Source: Deinococcus malanensis
GTDB lineage: Bacteria; Deinococcota; Deinococci; Deinococcales; Deinococcaceae
Length of the DNA: 64,000 nucleotides
NCBI RefSeq assembly: GCF_014647655.1
Contig: NZ_BMPP01000011.1
Coordinates: 87,577 to 151,576, forward strand
Direction: 5' to 3'
The notes beneath the pieces were generated by a model that saw nothing but the letters and a program-made list of their open reading frames with translations, made no database searches and was not told the origin of the DNA. A program made the translations under genes and the position numbers. Of the stretch, positions 52,991-62,478 are shown one piece after another; the stretch's first letter is position 1; each line of letters begins with the position of its first letter.

Positions 52991-54226
52991 TCAGATCACG
53001 AATTCGCCGTTGCGCATGACGGGTTCCCGGCTGCCGTCGGGGGTCAGGCCGTCCACGTTCATCTCGCTGCTGCCAATCATCCAGTCCACGTGGGTCAGGC
53101 TGTCGTTGCCGCCGGCTGCGTTGAATTCTTCGAGGCTCATATCCACGCCGCCGCGGACGTTGAAGCGGTAGGCGCTGCCGATCGCAATGTGCGAGGCGGC
53201 GTTCTCGTCGTACAGGGTGTTGAAGAAGAACAGTCCGGAGCGGCTGATGGGGCTGGAATGCGGCACCAGCGCAACCTCGCCGAGGCGGTGGCTGCCCTCG
53301 TCAGTGTCGATCATTTTCTGCAGGGTGTCCTCGCCCTGGCTGGCACTGGCCTTCGTCACCCGGCCACCTTCGAATTCAATGCGGATACCGTCGATCAGCA
53401 CCCCGTTGTAGGACAGGGGCTTGGTGCTGACCACCACACCGTCCACCCGCTCGCGGTGCGGTGCGGTCCACACTTCTTCAGTCGGAATGTTGGCCGTGAA
53501 CGTGATACCCCCGGGGGTGTCGGCAGCGCCACCGCCCCAGACGTGGTTGTCGGCCAGACCGACGGTCAAGTCTGTGCCGCCCCCCTGGAAGTGAAGCGCG
53601 GCATACTGCTTGCCCGTCAGCAGGTCGCGCCGGCGCTTCAGGTTGGCCAGGTGGGTTTCCCACTGCTCCACCGCGTCGGGCTGGTCGGCCCGTGTGGCGG
53701 CAAAAATGGCGTCCCATTGCTTTTCTACGGCCTCCTGAGCGCTGGCGTCGGGGAACATCAGGGCGGCCCAGCCGGGAATCGGGGCGCTGATCAGGTTCCA
53801 GTTCAGACGGTTGGTCATCACCTGCGCCGTGTAAGGCTTGCGGTAGGCTGCCAGCGTGCGCTGATGGGTGGCCACGCGCTGGGCGTCCACGTTGCCCAGC
53901 AGGTTGGGGTTGGTGGCCCGGATGGCGATCACGGCGCCGCCGGCCTCGGCGGTTTCGATCTCGGCGTCCACCCGCCAGCGGCTGATCTGCTCGAACGAAC
54001 CTTCGGGCGCCAGCTCAAAGCGGGCCAGCTGCACGTCGTCGTCGTCCCAGCGGACGTCTACAAAGCTTGCGCCGGCCGCGTAGGCCTCGCGCACCACAGC
54101 GCGTGCCAGCTGGGCCGTATCGACTGGAGCCTGCACCAGTACCCGCTGGCCTTCCCGGATGCCCAGACCTACGCGGACAGCCAGCCGCGCGTAATTGCGC
54201 AGCTTGTCTTCAAATGTCAATGCCAT
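52991..54226 (-). CDS. M29-family aminopeptidase
   Basis: 411 residues from ATG 54226; TATGCT ends 7 nt upstream (leaderless), excluding the ATG at 54277. Thermophilic-type metallo-aminopeptidase (AmpS/aminopeptidase T). Metal-site blocks: IRIEFEGGRVTKASASQGED (first Glu), LGEVALVPHSSPIS (Glu, His), FFNTLYDENAASHIAIGSAY (Tyr, Asp/Glu, His), LTHVDWMIGS (His, Asp). Cytosolic dimer with broad N-terminal specificity by family. Confidence 0.94.
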   Translation of the reverse strand: MALTFEDKLRNYARLAVRVGLGIREGQRVLVQAPVDTAQLARAVVREAYAAGASFVDVRWDDDDVQLARFELAPEGSFEQISRWRVDAEIETAEAGGAVIAIRATNPNLLGNVDAQRVATHQRTLAAYRKPYTAQVMTNRLNWNLISAPIPGWAALMFPDASAQEAVEKQWDAIFAATRADQPDAVEQWETHLANLKRRRDLLTGKQYAALHFQGGGTDLTVGLADNHVWGGGAADTPGGITFTANIPTEEVWTAPHRERVDGVVVSTKPLSYNGVLIDGIRIEFEGGRVTKASASQGEDTLQKMIDTDEGSHRLGEVALVPHSSPISRSGLFFFNTLYDENAASHIAIGSAYRFNVRGGVDMSLEEFNAAGGNDSLTHVDWMIGSSEMNVDGLTPDGSREPVMRNGEFVI

Positions 54227-54290
54227 AGTAGGCAGCATATACGCCGTCCCTGACCCGGGTCCTGCCCATCCGGTCACCTGGGCGCCGCCC

Positions 54291-54319
54291 TTGACGGAAC
54301 CAGGGGGGCCATCTATAGT
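54291..54319 (+). promoter_or_regulatory. Promoter of tRNA-Pro
   Basis: TTGACG (54291-54296), 17-nt spacer, TATAGT (54314-54319), 15 nt before the tRNA. Confidence 0.8.
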
Positions 54320-54334
54320 CTTGGGGCTGGCCGT

Positions 54335-54416
<82 letters not shown>

Positions 54417-54417
54417 G

Positions 54418-54440
54418 AACTCCCTCTTAGAGGGAGTTTT
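54418..54440 (+). terminator. Terminator after tRNA-Pro
   Basis: Perfect 9-bp stem AACTCCCTC (54418-54426) with 54430-54438, 3-nt loop, then TTCTCG. Confidence 0.75.
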
Positions 54441-54679
54441 CTCGTTTGTGGTGCTCGTGGTCGCTGTCCTCGGTGCTCCGTCTGAGGCTCATGCGGCGAG
54501 CCTCGGATGGATGTTGGTTTGGGGTTTTGCTGGTCTGTCCTGCATGGTCTGAAACGGCGTGCGTCCCTGTTATGGACCTGCCTGTTAAGGAAACCCGATA
54601 GGCCAGGCAGGTTCCCTGCTCAGCATTCGGAACCCCAGCTGATAGATGCTGATGCACCACGCCACGGCGGGAAATTCTT
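54441..54679. other. Leader region of the GGDEF protein with two hairpins
   Basis: No gene. A 7-bp hairpin lies at 54484-54504 (GAGGCTC/GAGCCTC) and a 9-bp one at 54576-54612 (ACCTGCCTG/CAGGCAGGT, 19-nt loop). Neither matches a cyclic-di-GMP riboswitch as far as can be judged by eye. Confidence 0.4.
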
Positions 54680-56026
54680 ATGACCCCAAATATCCTCCTC
54701 ATCGAAGACAACCCTGACATTACCAACGTCGTGAAATACGACCTGGAACAGGCTGGGTATCAGGTGATGACGGCGGAAGACGGCGCGTCTGGTCTGACCT
54801 CCGCCCGCGAGAATCATCCTGATCTGATTATTCTCGACCTGGGACTGCCTGACTTCAGCGGTGAGGAAGTTGCCCGCCAGCTGCGGGCCAACAGCAGTGT
54901 GCCGGTCATCATCCTGACGGCTATGGACGCCGTGGACCAGAAGGTCAGTCTGCTCAGGGCCGGAGCCAACGATTACATGGTCAAGCCTTTCTATCCTGAG
55001 GAACTGCTGGCCAGAGTCGAGGTGCAGCTGCGGGCGCAACCCGGGTCAGGTGGAGACCCTGGTCCAGTTCCCTCGCCTTCCGCGGAGACGTCGTTTGCCA
55101 GCCCGCTGCCCGCGCATCTGCAATTCAGCGATCAGCCGCACTGGCTCTCTCTGCTGGCCGCGGCGCTGACCCACACCACGAGTGGCATCAGCATCACTGC
55201 CAATACCGAAGACCATCCAGTCGTGTACTGCAACCCGGCCTTCGAGCGCCTGACCGGGTACAGCGCGGCAGAGATTGTTGGTCAAAGCTGGCAGGTCCTG
55301 CAGGGTGAAGCCACCGACCCGGAGGCCCTGGCCCGTGTCTATGAGGCCATCGACTCCGGAATGCCGACCGATCTGATCATGCTGAATTACAGAAGGGACG
55401 GCAGCAGTTTCTGGAACGCCCTGAACCTCGGTCCGATCAGAAACGAGGACAACGCCGTGACCCACTTTATCGGGGTGCATACCGATGTCACCGACCGGGT
55501 CAATACCCAGCGCGAACTGGAACAGCGGGCCTATACCGATATCCTGACAGGTCTGGCAAACCGGGCCCAGTTCATGCGGGAACTGGAACAGGAAGCGGTC
55601 TCTCCAGAAAGCCAAGGCCACTTCGCACTCGGTTTTATTGATCTGGACGGCTTCAAGGCCATCAACGACCGCCTGGGGCACGAGGCGGGTGATGAACTGC
55701 TCAGGCAGGTCGCGCAGCGGCTCAGGGGGGTGGTCCGGAATGTGGACCTCGCCGCGCGGCTTGCAGGCGACGAGTTTGTGCTGCTGTTACGACACGTCGA
55801 GTCAGACAGTGCGCTTGAGCTGATCGCGCAGCGGACGCTTGCAGCATTTGAGCCAGCTTTCGAACTGGAAACGAGCTCGGTGACCGTGCGTGCCAGCCTG
55901 GGTCTGGTCCGTCACCGTGCAGGTGAAAGCGCCGCGCAGCTGCTGTCCAGGGCAGATCAGGCCATGTATCAGACCAAGCGCCGGGGAAAGAACGACTTTA
56001 CCCTAGATCTGACGACGCTGGGGTAG
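54680..56026 (+). CDS. Response regulator with PAS (LOV-like) and GGDEF domains
   Basis: 448 residues. REC domain 1-118 with phospho-acceptor Asp53 (ILDLGLPD), Thr80 and Lys102 (VKPF). PAS 165-272 resembles LOV domains (NPAFERLTGYSAAEIVGQSWQVLQG, and a late FIGVHTDVTDR), but the photo-active Cys of GRNCRFLQG is Trp204, so no normal flavin adduct can form. GGDEF domain 283-440: signature AGDEF (362-366) with inhibitory-site RNVD (353-356) five residues upstream. Phosphorylation-controlled cyclic-di-GMP synthesis is likely. Weak SD (GGGAA). A cognate histidine kinase is not in view. Confidence 0.93.
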   Translation: MTPNILLIEDNPDITNVVKYDLEQAGYQVMTAEDGASGLTSARENHPDLIILDLGLPDFSGEEVARQLRANSSVPVIILTAMDAVDQKVSLLRAGANDYMVKPFYPEELLARVEVQLRAQPGSGGDPGPVPSPSAETSFASPLPAHLQFSDQPHWLSLLAAALTHTTSGISITANTEDHPVVYCNPAFERLTGYSAAEIVGQSWQVLQGEATDPEALARVYEAIDSGMPTDLIMLNYRRDGSSFWNALNLGPIRNEDNAVTHFIGVHTDVTDRVNTQRELEQRAYTDILTGLANRAQFMRELEQEAVSPESQGHFALGFIDLDGFKAINDRLGHEAGDELLRQVAQRLRGVVRNVDLAARLAGDEFVLLLRHVESDSALELIAQRTLAAFEPAFELETSSVTVRASLGLVRHRAGESAAQLLSRADQAMYQTKRRGKNDFTLDLTTLG

Positions 56027-56140
56027 CCGGCGCCAGTCTGATTTTTATGCCGATTACGAGCAGATGTCGGAAGCAGCGCTCAGTGCAGATGTCGGCCCTG
56101 ACCGGGGGGCGATAGGCGCGGTTGATTCCTGGTCGTTGAC

Positions 56141-56205
56141 ATAGGCGCCAGGACGCTTCGTCCTAGCGCCTGTCTGGGGTCACTGGGCTTCTGAAGGACC
56201 CAGTG
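56141..56205. other. Two consecutive hairpins after the GGDEF gene
   Basis: First: 15 of 16 bases pair between 56141-56155 and 56159-56173 around a 3-nt loop. Second: CACTGGG (56181-56187)/CCCAGTG (56199-56205). No T-tract follows either. The surrounding 56027-56339 holds no gene. May stabilise or end the GGDEF mRNA. Confidence 0.5.
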
Positions 56206-56339
56206 GCCGGTACCAGGTTAAGCAGGCGAAACTTCCAGCCTTTGATGATTGAGGCATATGCACGGCAGCTGATCCGACAGGTCCAGGCAGGTAAAGCGGT
56301 CCGCTCATGCTGACAAATACCGGTCTGCGGCTGGGTTCG

Positions 56340-56738
56340 TCAGCTTCCCGAATCGGACCTGACCACCGGGCGTCCTGCTTCGGTCCAGGCCTTCATCCCA
56401 CCGTCGAGGTGCGCAACTTTCGCATAGCCCATCTGCCGCAGCGTATCGGCAGCCAGTGCAGAACGGCCTCCTGCCGCGCAGTGCAGGATGATACGGCGGT
56501 CAGGGTCGAACTCGCTGCGGTGGTATGGGCTGGAAGGGTCCGCGTAGAACTCCAGCATGCCGCGCGGCGCTGACAGCGCGCCCGGAATGGTGCCGGTCTG
56601 CTCCTGCTCGCCGGGCTCACGGAGGTCAATCAGGACAGCGTCGCCGCGGTCCAGTTCTGAGGCAACCTGGTCGGCCGACAGATTTTCGATTCGGGATTTG
56701 GCGTCCTGGACAAGTTGAATGGCAGTTTTCGTAAGCAT
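56340..56738 (-). CDS. Rhodanese-like sulfurtransferase
   Basis: 132 residues, SD AAGGAG. One rhodanese domain: DAVLIDLREPGEQEQTGTIPGALSAPRGMLEFYAD and the active loop ILHCAAGGRSALAADTLRQMGY with the catalytic Cys. Carries persulfide sulfur in the cytosol. The N-terminal helix (LTKTAIQLVQDAKSRIENL) precedes the domain, as in many single-domain rhodaneses. Confidence 0.92.
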   Translation of the reverse strand: MLTKTAIQLVQDAKSRIENLSADQVASELDRGDAVLIDLREPGEQEQTGTIPGALSAPRGMLEFYADPSSPYHRSEFDPDRRIILHCAAGGRSALAADTLRQMGYAKVAHLDGGMKAWTEAGRPVVRSDSGS

Positions 56739-56892
56739 TCAGAGGCTCCTTGAGTGACCAAAGAGGGACCTGTTGCTATCACACAGGCGGGCGCGCTTCT
56801 GCAGCCTTGCATGTCCGTAGAGTCCTGTCTGGTGTCAATCGCAGGACGTGCATCTCCAACGCTGGCGGAGAGTTGAGGTCGTGGCCGCTCCT

Positions 56893-57636
56893 TCAGTTGC
56901 GATTGGTGGTCAGGGCCGTTCCCTTCGGCACCATGAACGACACTGCGACCCGCGCTGGAGCTGAATGTGGGTTGCCCACCACCGCATATTCGCCCGGCGC
57001 TTCGCGCCAGGTCTCGCCTGCCTTGAAGGCGCGGTTTCCACTGCGGTCCCGAACCACCATCTGCCCGGCGAGAACGGTGGCGAATCCAGGGCCGCCGTGG
57101 GTATGTTCAGGAGTGAAAGCGCCCGGGGCGAAGTCCAGGATCAGCTGGTGCAGGTCGTACTGGGCAGGCATGCCCGCGACCTCGAAGTTCGAGCGATTGA
57201 CGGTGGTCGGTCCTGGGGGCAACAGCTGGTTGGAGCCACCCTGTTGTGTGGTGGTCAGTGCCGCCCCTTTTGGAAGTACGAAGGTGGCCAGGACCCGCGC
57301 GGGGGCGGTTCCGGCGTTGCCGACCTCGGCATAGACTCCAGGCATTTCGGTCCAGGACTCGCCTGCCTTGAAAATCCGGGTCTTTCCAGCTTCACGTACC
57401 GTGATCTCACCGTTCATAACGGAAACAAGGCCCATGCCACCGTGGGTATGAGACGGGGTGAAGGCACCCGGTGCAAAGTCCAGCACCAGCTGGACAATTT
57501 CCATAGCAGAGGCATTTTCAAGCTTGGTGTTCAGGGCGACGTTGGCCCCTGCCGGCGTCTGGCTGCTGGTCCTGTCAGTTGCCACGGTGCATGCGACCAG
57601 TATCAGGCTAAGCAATAATGCCCGCGAAGTGTGCAT
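56893..57636 (-). CDS. Secreted bicupin lipoprotein
   Basis: 247 residues, SD GAGGAGA. Lipobox LILVAC (Cys16). Two tandem cupin domains of about 95 residues each share VLDFAPGAFTPSHTHGGMG / ILDFAPGAFTPEHTHGGPG (metal His pair) and the later GETWREAPG / GESWTEMPG. The halves clearly arose by duplication. It may bind metal in the envelope; enzymatic role unknown. Follows the gene at 57717 on the same strand with an 80-nt gap. Confidence 0.88.
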   Translation of the reverse strand: MHTSRALLLSLILVACTVATDRTSSQTPAGANVALNTKLENASAMEIVQLVLDFAPGAFTPSHTHGGMGLVSVMNGEITVREAGKTRIFKAGESWTEMPGVYAEVGNAGTAPARVLATFVLPKGAALTTTQQGGSNQLLPPGPTTVNRSNFEVAGMPAQYDLHQLILDFAPGAFTPEHTHGGPGFATVLAGQMVVRDRSGNRAFKAGETWREAPGEYAVVGNPHSAPARVAVSFMVPKGTALTTNRN

Positions 57637-57716
57637 GGTGGGTTCTCCTCAGGTGATCAGAGAGCGCTGCGTCGGCATACCTCCGACCGGAAATGAAGTC
57701 GATTGGAAATGCAGTG

Positions 57717-58490
57717 TCACTGCACCGTCTGGAAGTCGCCCAGGATGAACTGATAGGCATTTAGACCGGGGTCGTACACCGCGTTGAAGGTGGTGGGATA
57801 CCGCGTGGTCCGGCCGAGATTCCGGGGCATGAGCACCGGCAACGAGAAGTTCTGTCTGTTTAGCAGCAGCTGCTGCGTCACCATGGGTTCCAGGAAGATG
57901 AGTTTTCCTCCGTAGGAACCTGCGATCATGACCTTGTCGAACAGACCAGGCTGGATCTGCCCGGGTGCCGAGAACTCTGATAACGGCAGGCTGTGAAACC
58001 CCATAGTAGGCACGCAGACGGCCTGTGGCGGTACGCCAGGGGGCACTGGAGGCGCCCAGCCCTGCGGCACATCTGCTGGGTTGATCTGGTTCATGTTCTT
58101 GCAGTCGATGGAGTTGGCCTCTGCTTTGCTGATGCCGTGAAAATGCAGGTCAAAATGCGGGGTGTTGTAACGCCCTACAGGGGTGTGACCATGTGGATTC
58201 CAGTCGAGGCTGACATGCTGAAGAAAGGTGGTCTGCTGCACATCAGAAGGGAAGTTGATCTGAGCGACGACCGGGGAGCCACTGGTTGGACCATTCTGGA
58301 TGGTTGCCATCGGGACCGTGAGGCCTGCCTGGGTGATCTCACCATTTGCAGCGATCCGGGCCCAGCTGCGGACGCTCGCGCCGTTCACGGTCTGGCTTTC
58401 ACCCACAACGAGGTTCTCGCTGATGGTGAGTCCACAGGAAACCAAAGCGACACTGATACAGACGCCTGACAGGAAAAGCTTTGTGTTCAT
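57717..58490 (-). CDS. Lipoprotein resembling DUF5602/TTHB210
   Basis: 257 residues, SD AGGGGAAA. Lipobox ALVSC (Cys19). The central part SLDWNPHGHTPVGRYNTPHFDLHFHGISKAEA carries a His-rich HFDLHFHGIS motif as in DUF5602-type exported proteins such as TTHB210 of Thermus, a possible metal or haem-like ligand site. The remainder forms beta-rich segments. Upstream partner of the bicupin. Family call is from motif likeness only. Confidence 0.65.
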   Translation of the reverse strand: MNTKLFLSGVCISVALVSCGLTISENLVVGESQTVNGASVRSWARIAANGEITQAGLTVPMATIQNGPTSGSPVVAQINFPSDVQQTTFLQHVSLDWNPHGHTPVGRYNTPHFDLHFHGISKAEANSIDCKNMNQINPADVPQGWAPPVPPGVPPQAVCVPTMGFHSLPLSEFSAPGQIQPGLFDKVMIAGSYGGKLIFLEPMVTQQLLLNRQNFSLPVLMPRNLGRTTRYPTTFNAVYDPGLNAYQFILGDFQTVQ

Positions 58491-59178
58491 GTGTTTCCCC
58501 TGATGAATGCGTTACCTATTAGAGTAGGAGCGATTGATAGCATGGAGTCGGGCCAGATTTAACCTCCTTGGTATAGACGGTAAGCCTGTCGCACTGTTTA
58601 TGATGAAATCAGAAGTCTTTTTAACCTTGTAGATGACCAGCAAGCTGTTAACAGCGTCACTTGTAGAGTAATTCGATATGTCTAAGCGTTTGCATGGACG
58701 AAATTTTACATTCTTAACTACTCAGTGCCTTAGCGATCAATATGATGATCAAAGGTTGTCTGTTATTCGGCTTTGAACCTTATATAGATTTCAAAGGCTC
58801 GATCAGATGAATCCAGGGACAATCCTTGGTTGCCACCCTTCGCCGTCCTTTGAACTTCCCGAATTGCTCGGCAGTAACCCAATTGGCCCCAGCCACACAA
58901 GCCGGGTACGAGGCTGTCGCAGAAAAATTTGAAATACTTCTGGCGCGCTATAAGCATCGCCTGTAGCCATGGCAACCAAGTGGTGCCGGCCTCGGCAAGA
59001 GTGAATAATTCATATTTATTCGCAGACTGAGAAATATCAAGATCTCATGGAGGCGCGAATTTAACTGTTTCTTTATTCGTCTAAGGACGTCAGCTGTCTT
59101 TTGATATTTAGAGAATTTGTCAGGGTGTAAGTTTTCGGTAGCCACCCAGCGGTGACGCGCCATCAGTTTGGCCAGGGT
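58491..59178. other. AT-rich island without a recognisable gene
   Basis: About 690 bp, visibly AT-richer than anything else in the window, with no SD-preceded frame. Short minus-strand frames (58948-59163 and 58763-58975) start with sequences such as MARHRWVATENLHPDK and might be remnants of one broken gene, but resemble no family known to me. Likely decayed foreign DNA. Confidence 0.55.
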
Positions 59179-59240
59179 GTTCTGCTTCCAATAACTGCCT
59201 GAAGCAGAACTCGCAGGCCCGACCTTTGGGTCGGGCCTGC
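59179..59240. other. Two tandem strong hairpins at the island edge
   Basis: GTTCTGCTTC (59179-59188) pairs with 59201-59210 (10 bp, 12-nt loop); two bases later GCAGGCCCGACC (59213-59224) pairs with 59229-59240 (12 bp, TTTG loop). Neither has a T-tract. They could be terminators or structured ends of a former element. Confidence 0.6.
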
Positions 59241-59343
59241 ATCCGTGTCTCTCAAAAAAACCTGGCTCCGCTCTCAGCGCGTCATCTTCAGGAGCTGAAA
59301 AATAGAGCCTAGGTATTTCTCGAACCCTTCCTGGAGGACAGGA

Positions 59344-59640
59344 CTACCTGTGCCTGACCAGCCGCTGAGGTTCACGGCTTATCCACCATGCGCCGCCAGC
59401 ACTCAGCAGGCCAAGAGCCGCGGCGGGCCACAGCAGCGCTGGAACCGGAGAGGACAGGGCCCAGATCAGCAGCACTGCTGCTAGAAGACCGGTTGCGATA
59501 TCGGCCAACGGCAGAGGAGCGCACCAGAACAGAGGGCGGTCACGGTAGTGCAGCCTCTTCGCAGTGCTTCGCAAAGACAGGGGCATAGAAATAACGGTCA
59601 GCGCCGACACCAGAGCGAGCAGGTAATGCAGATCGGACAT
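59344..59640 (-). CDS. Small membrane protein of unknown function
   Basis: 98 residues from ATG 59640; TACAAT ends 10 nt upstream, so at most a very short leader (ATG 59682 is excluded). Three hydrophobic segments (YLLALVSALTVISMPLSL; LADIATGLLAAVLLIWAL; ALLWPAAALGLLSAGGAWWI) and a basic end. No family recognised. Confidence 0.65.
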   Translation of the reverse strand: MSDLHYLLALVSALTVISMPLSLRSTAKRLHYRDRPLFWCAPLPLADIATGLLAAVLLIWALSSPVPALLWPAAALGLLSAGGAWWISREPQRLVRHR

Positions 59641-59710
59641 GCGAGAGGAAATTGTAGAGCCGGTCGTACTCTGGGAAGGCAATCTGGGGCTCGTTTAAGT
59701 CGAGCGGCCC

Positions 59711-60658
59711 TTAATAAGAGACAACTGTGCCGTGTGGGTCAATTGGAAAGTCCTGGACGCGGCCACTCAGGCCATTACGGGTCATCACACTATGCAGATA
59801 GGTATGGAGCCTGGTTGTCGGCTGGCGAGTGTCGTGGAAGCACAGCACAGTGGGGCCGGCTCCACTCAACGCTGCACCCAGGGCGCCATAACGGTGTGCC
59901 TCTTCCAGTATGTCGCTCAGGCCAGGCACCAGCGGAGCGCGCCACACCTGATGAATGTAGTCCTGCATGGCGTGACGCAGCAGGTCCAGGCGGCCCACAC
60001 TCAGGGCTGCGGCCAACAGTGCCGCGTGTGACAGGGCATGAACCGCGTCCGCGCGGCTGTACTCGCGGGGCAGGACAGCGCGGGCCTTGCTGGTGGACAG
60101 CTCGAAATCCGGAATCAGGACCGTCACGCCCAGATGGGCTGGCGGGTCCAGGCGCACATAGTGGGTTCCCAGCTTGTCCAGCGTGGCAATCACAATGCCA
60201 CCGAAAAGCGCTGGCGCGACGTTGTCGGGATGGCCTTCCTCACGGGCTGCGACATCCAGAACGGTTTCGTCGTCCAGCGGACGTCCAAGCAGCTCATTGC
60301 CCGCCACAATTCCGGCAATCAGGGCGGCGGCGCTGGAGCCCAGGCCACGGGCCAGCGGCACCTCGGTCTCGATTTCTATGCGGGCTGGTGGCAGCGACCT
60401 TCCAGCCCGCTGGGCCGAGAGCAGCATGGCCTGATATACGTAGTTGCTTTCGTCTGCCGGGGTGCTGGCCAGTTCAGGGCCGCACGGAATGATCTCGGTA
60501 ACTTCCTGGCGCCGGACCCGTAGTGTCGTGTAGAGCGGCACACTCAGCCCCAGACTGTCGAATCCCGGACCCAGGTTGGCGCTGCTGGCCGGAGCGCGCA
60601 CCGTGAAGCAGCGCGCGGCGGTCGCGTCCGGCACGGAAGCGGTCAGCGGCTGGATCAA
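59711..60658 (-). CDS. thrB: Homoserine kinase
   Basis: 315 residues from TTG 60658, overlapping the thrC stop (TTGA). GHMP kinase: motif 1 [18 protein letters not shown], motif 2 [15 protein letters not shown] (ATP phosphate loop), motif 3 [16 protein letters not shown]. Phosphorylates homoserine for ThrC. Family-typical length. Confidence 0.96.
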   Translation of the reverse strand: MIQPLTASVPDATAARCFTVRAPASSANLGPGFDSLGLSVPLYTTLRVRRQEVTEIIPCGPELASTPADESNYVYQAMLLSAQRAGRSLPPARIEIETEVPLARGLGSSAAALIAGIVAGNELLGRPLDDETVLDVAAREEGHPDNVAPALFGGIVIATLDKLGTHYVRLDPPAHLGVTVLIPDFELSTSKARAVLPREYSRADAVHALSHAALLAAALSVGRLDLLRHAMQDYIHQVWRAPLVPGLSDILEEAHRYGALGAALSGAGPTVLCFHDTRQPTTRLHTYLHSVMTRNGLSGRVQDFPIDPHGTVVSY

Positions 60659-61695
60659 AGGATGCTCTCCACGACGCGTTCGATCTGGGCCTCGACGGCA
60701 ACAGGAGTGGCGACGTGACGCATGGCGCTGTTGGGGTCCTTCAAGCCGTTACCGGTCAGGACCGCCACGATGCGCTGCCCGGCCGGGAGCTGTCCGGCTA
60801 CGTGGCGCTTGAGCAACCCGGCCACCGGTGCGGCGCTGGCGGGTTCGCAGAACACGCCCTCCCGGGCCACCAGCTGCTGGGCTTCCATGATCTCGTCGTC
60901 GGTAACCATATCGAACAGGCCGCCACTCTCGCTGACCGCCGCTCGGGCCAGGTGGGCGCTGGCCGGCGCCCCGATGCGGATGGCCGTGGCCAGGGTCTCC
61001 GGATTTTCGACCCGGTCCACCCCCCGGGCCAGGGGCGCGGCACCGGAGGCCTGGAAGCCGTACATGCGCGGCAGAGCCTCCATCCTGCCGGCGCTGCGGT
61101 ACTCCCGGAAGCCCATCCAGTATGCACTGATGTTCCCGGCGTTGCCGACTGGAATGGCCAGGATGTCCGGGGCACTGCCCAGCTCATCCACGATTTCGAA
61201 AGCTGCGGTCTTCTGGCCCTGCAGGCGGAAGGGATTGACGCTGTTGACCAGGGCAATGGGGTGGGAAGCGCTGATATCCCGCACCAGATTCAGAGCCACA
61301 TCGAAGTTGCCGTTGATGGCCACGATCCGCGCGCCGTAGGCCATGGCCTGGGCCAGCTTGCCCAGCGCGATATTGCCGTCAGGAATCAGGACGATGCAGC
61401 GCAAGCCTGCCCGGGCAGCATACGCAGCTGCGGCAGCACTGGTGTTGCCGGTGCTGGCACAGATCACGGTGTCGGCCCCATCTTCCATGGCTTTGGCTAC
61501 AGCCATGACCATGCCCCGGTCCTTGAAGCTGCCGGTGGGATTCAACCCCTCGTATTTCAGGTACAGTTCGCAGCCCAGCTCTCGGCTCAGGTGCGGTGCG
61601 TGAATCAGAGGCGTGCTGCCTTCACTGAGGCTGAGCACAGGCGTGCGGTCGGTCATGGGCAGGTAGGAGCGGTAACGTTCAAGAAGTCCAGGCAT
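60655..61695 (-). CDS. thrC: Threonine synthase
   Basis: 346 residues, SD GGAGG. PLP enzyme turning O-phosphohomoserine to threonine. PLP Lys in [11 protein letters not shown] (about residue 59), phosphate loop [11 protein letters not shown], and [17 protein letters not shown]. Short (TrpB-like) form common in bacteria. thrC-thrB are translationally coupled, a complete threonine branch from homoserine. Confidence 0.97.
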   Translation of the reverse strand: MPGLLERYRSYLPMTDRTPVLSLSEGSTPLIHAPHLSRELGCELYLKYEGLNPTGSFKDRGMVMAVAKAMEDGADTVICASTGNTSAAAAAYAARAGLRCIVLIPDGNIALGKLAQAMAYGARIVAINGNFDVALNLVRDISASHPIALVNSVNPFRLQGQKTAAFEIVDELGSAPDILAIPVGNAGNISAYWMGFREYRSAGRMEALPRMYGFQASGAAPLARGVDRVENPETLATAIRIGAPASAHLARAAVSESGGLFDMVTDDEIMEAQQLVAREGVFCEPASAAPVAGLLKRHVAGQLPAGQRIVAVLTGNGLKDPNSAMRHVATPVAVEAQIERVVESIL

Positions 61696-62001
61696 CTAAG
61701 GAAAGCCTCCACATGCCGCAGGGCGGCGGAATGGGGTCATGCTACCTGCCAAGTTGGGGCAGTCGCGCGCAACGGTAAGACAAATACAGCCATCCGTCAC
61801 CTCAGATGCGCGTCAGACATGAGCCATTTCAGCCCCAGTCTGAAGCCCAGACTTAGCCGGGGTTTGCGGGACATCCATCCCGTCTTCGCCTGCCCTTGAG
61901 AAAGTGCTGCTCTGCACATTGGAGCTAGGGGAGGGGTCTCATGCTGCCCTCAACAACGACGCAAATTCATCGTTGAGCGGACGACTTAGGAGGAAACGAA
62001 C
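61696..62001. other. Divergent intergenic region thrC / GlsB-type gene
   Basis: 306 bases without gene. A 6-bp inverted repeat CAACGA-N10-TCGTTG lies at 61954-61975, before the SD AGGAGGAAA of the membrane protein. No clear -10/-35 pair was found by eye. Confidence 0.4.
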
Positions 62002-62268
62002 ATGGGTTGGATTATCACTATTCTGGTTGGCGCACTCTGCGGTTGGCTCGCGAGCCTCATCATGAAGACCGACGCTCAGCAGGGCGCTGTGGCTAACATC
62101 CTCATCGGCATTGTCGGCAGCATCCTCGCGCAGTTCCTGTTTGGCAACATGCTGAACATCGGCGGCGAGGCAGCCGGTAACGGCTTTAGCTTCTGGAGCA
62201 TCGTCTGGGGTGTGGTGGGCAGTGTGGTACTGATTGCCATCCTCAAGGCTCTGCGCGTTCTACGCTAA
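62002..62268 (+). CDS. GlsB/YeaQ/YmgE-family stress membrane protein
   Basis: 88 residues, strong SD AGGAGGAA. Three hydrophobic helices ([56 protein letters not shown]) with the family pattern [16 protein letters not shown]. Such proteins are induced by stress (transglycosylase-associated by name only). Precedes a TTCG-loop terminator. Confidence 0.88.
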   Translation: MGWIITILVGALCGWLASLIMKTDAQQGAVANILIGIVGSILAQFLFGNMLNIGGEAAGNGFSFWSIVWGVVGSVVLIAILKALRVLR

Positions 62269-62283
62269 AGACCTTGTCCTCAG

Positions 62284-62309
62284 CCGGGCACCTTCGGGTG
62301 TCCGGTTTT
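62284..62309 (+). terminator. Terminator of the GlsB-type gene
   Basis: 9-bp stem CCGGGCACC/GGTGTCCGG (one G-U) with a TTCG tetraloop, then TTTT. Confidence 0.85.
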
Positions 62310-62478
62310 GCTGTGGCAGCAGAAAAGAAAAAGAGCAGCAGCCTGCTTCCTCAGATGCATCTGCATGTGCTACAGTCGGAAGGCTTGCCCGTTCCCGTCC
62401 GGCGCGGCGGACGCCCCGAAGAGGGACGCGGCCCCCGGACAGTGCCAAAAGGAACAGGCTCAAGAAGGAGAATTCACT

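Noticed and set aside
54576..54612. Cyclic-di-GMP riboswitch before the GGDEF gene
   Set aside because: A hairpin is present but the conserved GEMM core and receptor helices are not recognisable.
58948..59163. Transposase remnant in the AT-rich island
   Set aside because: The frames have no DDE, HUH or HTH motif that can be recognised; only base composition suggests foreign origin.
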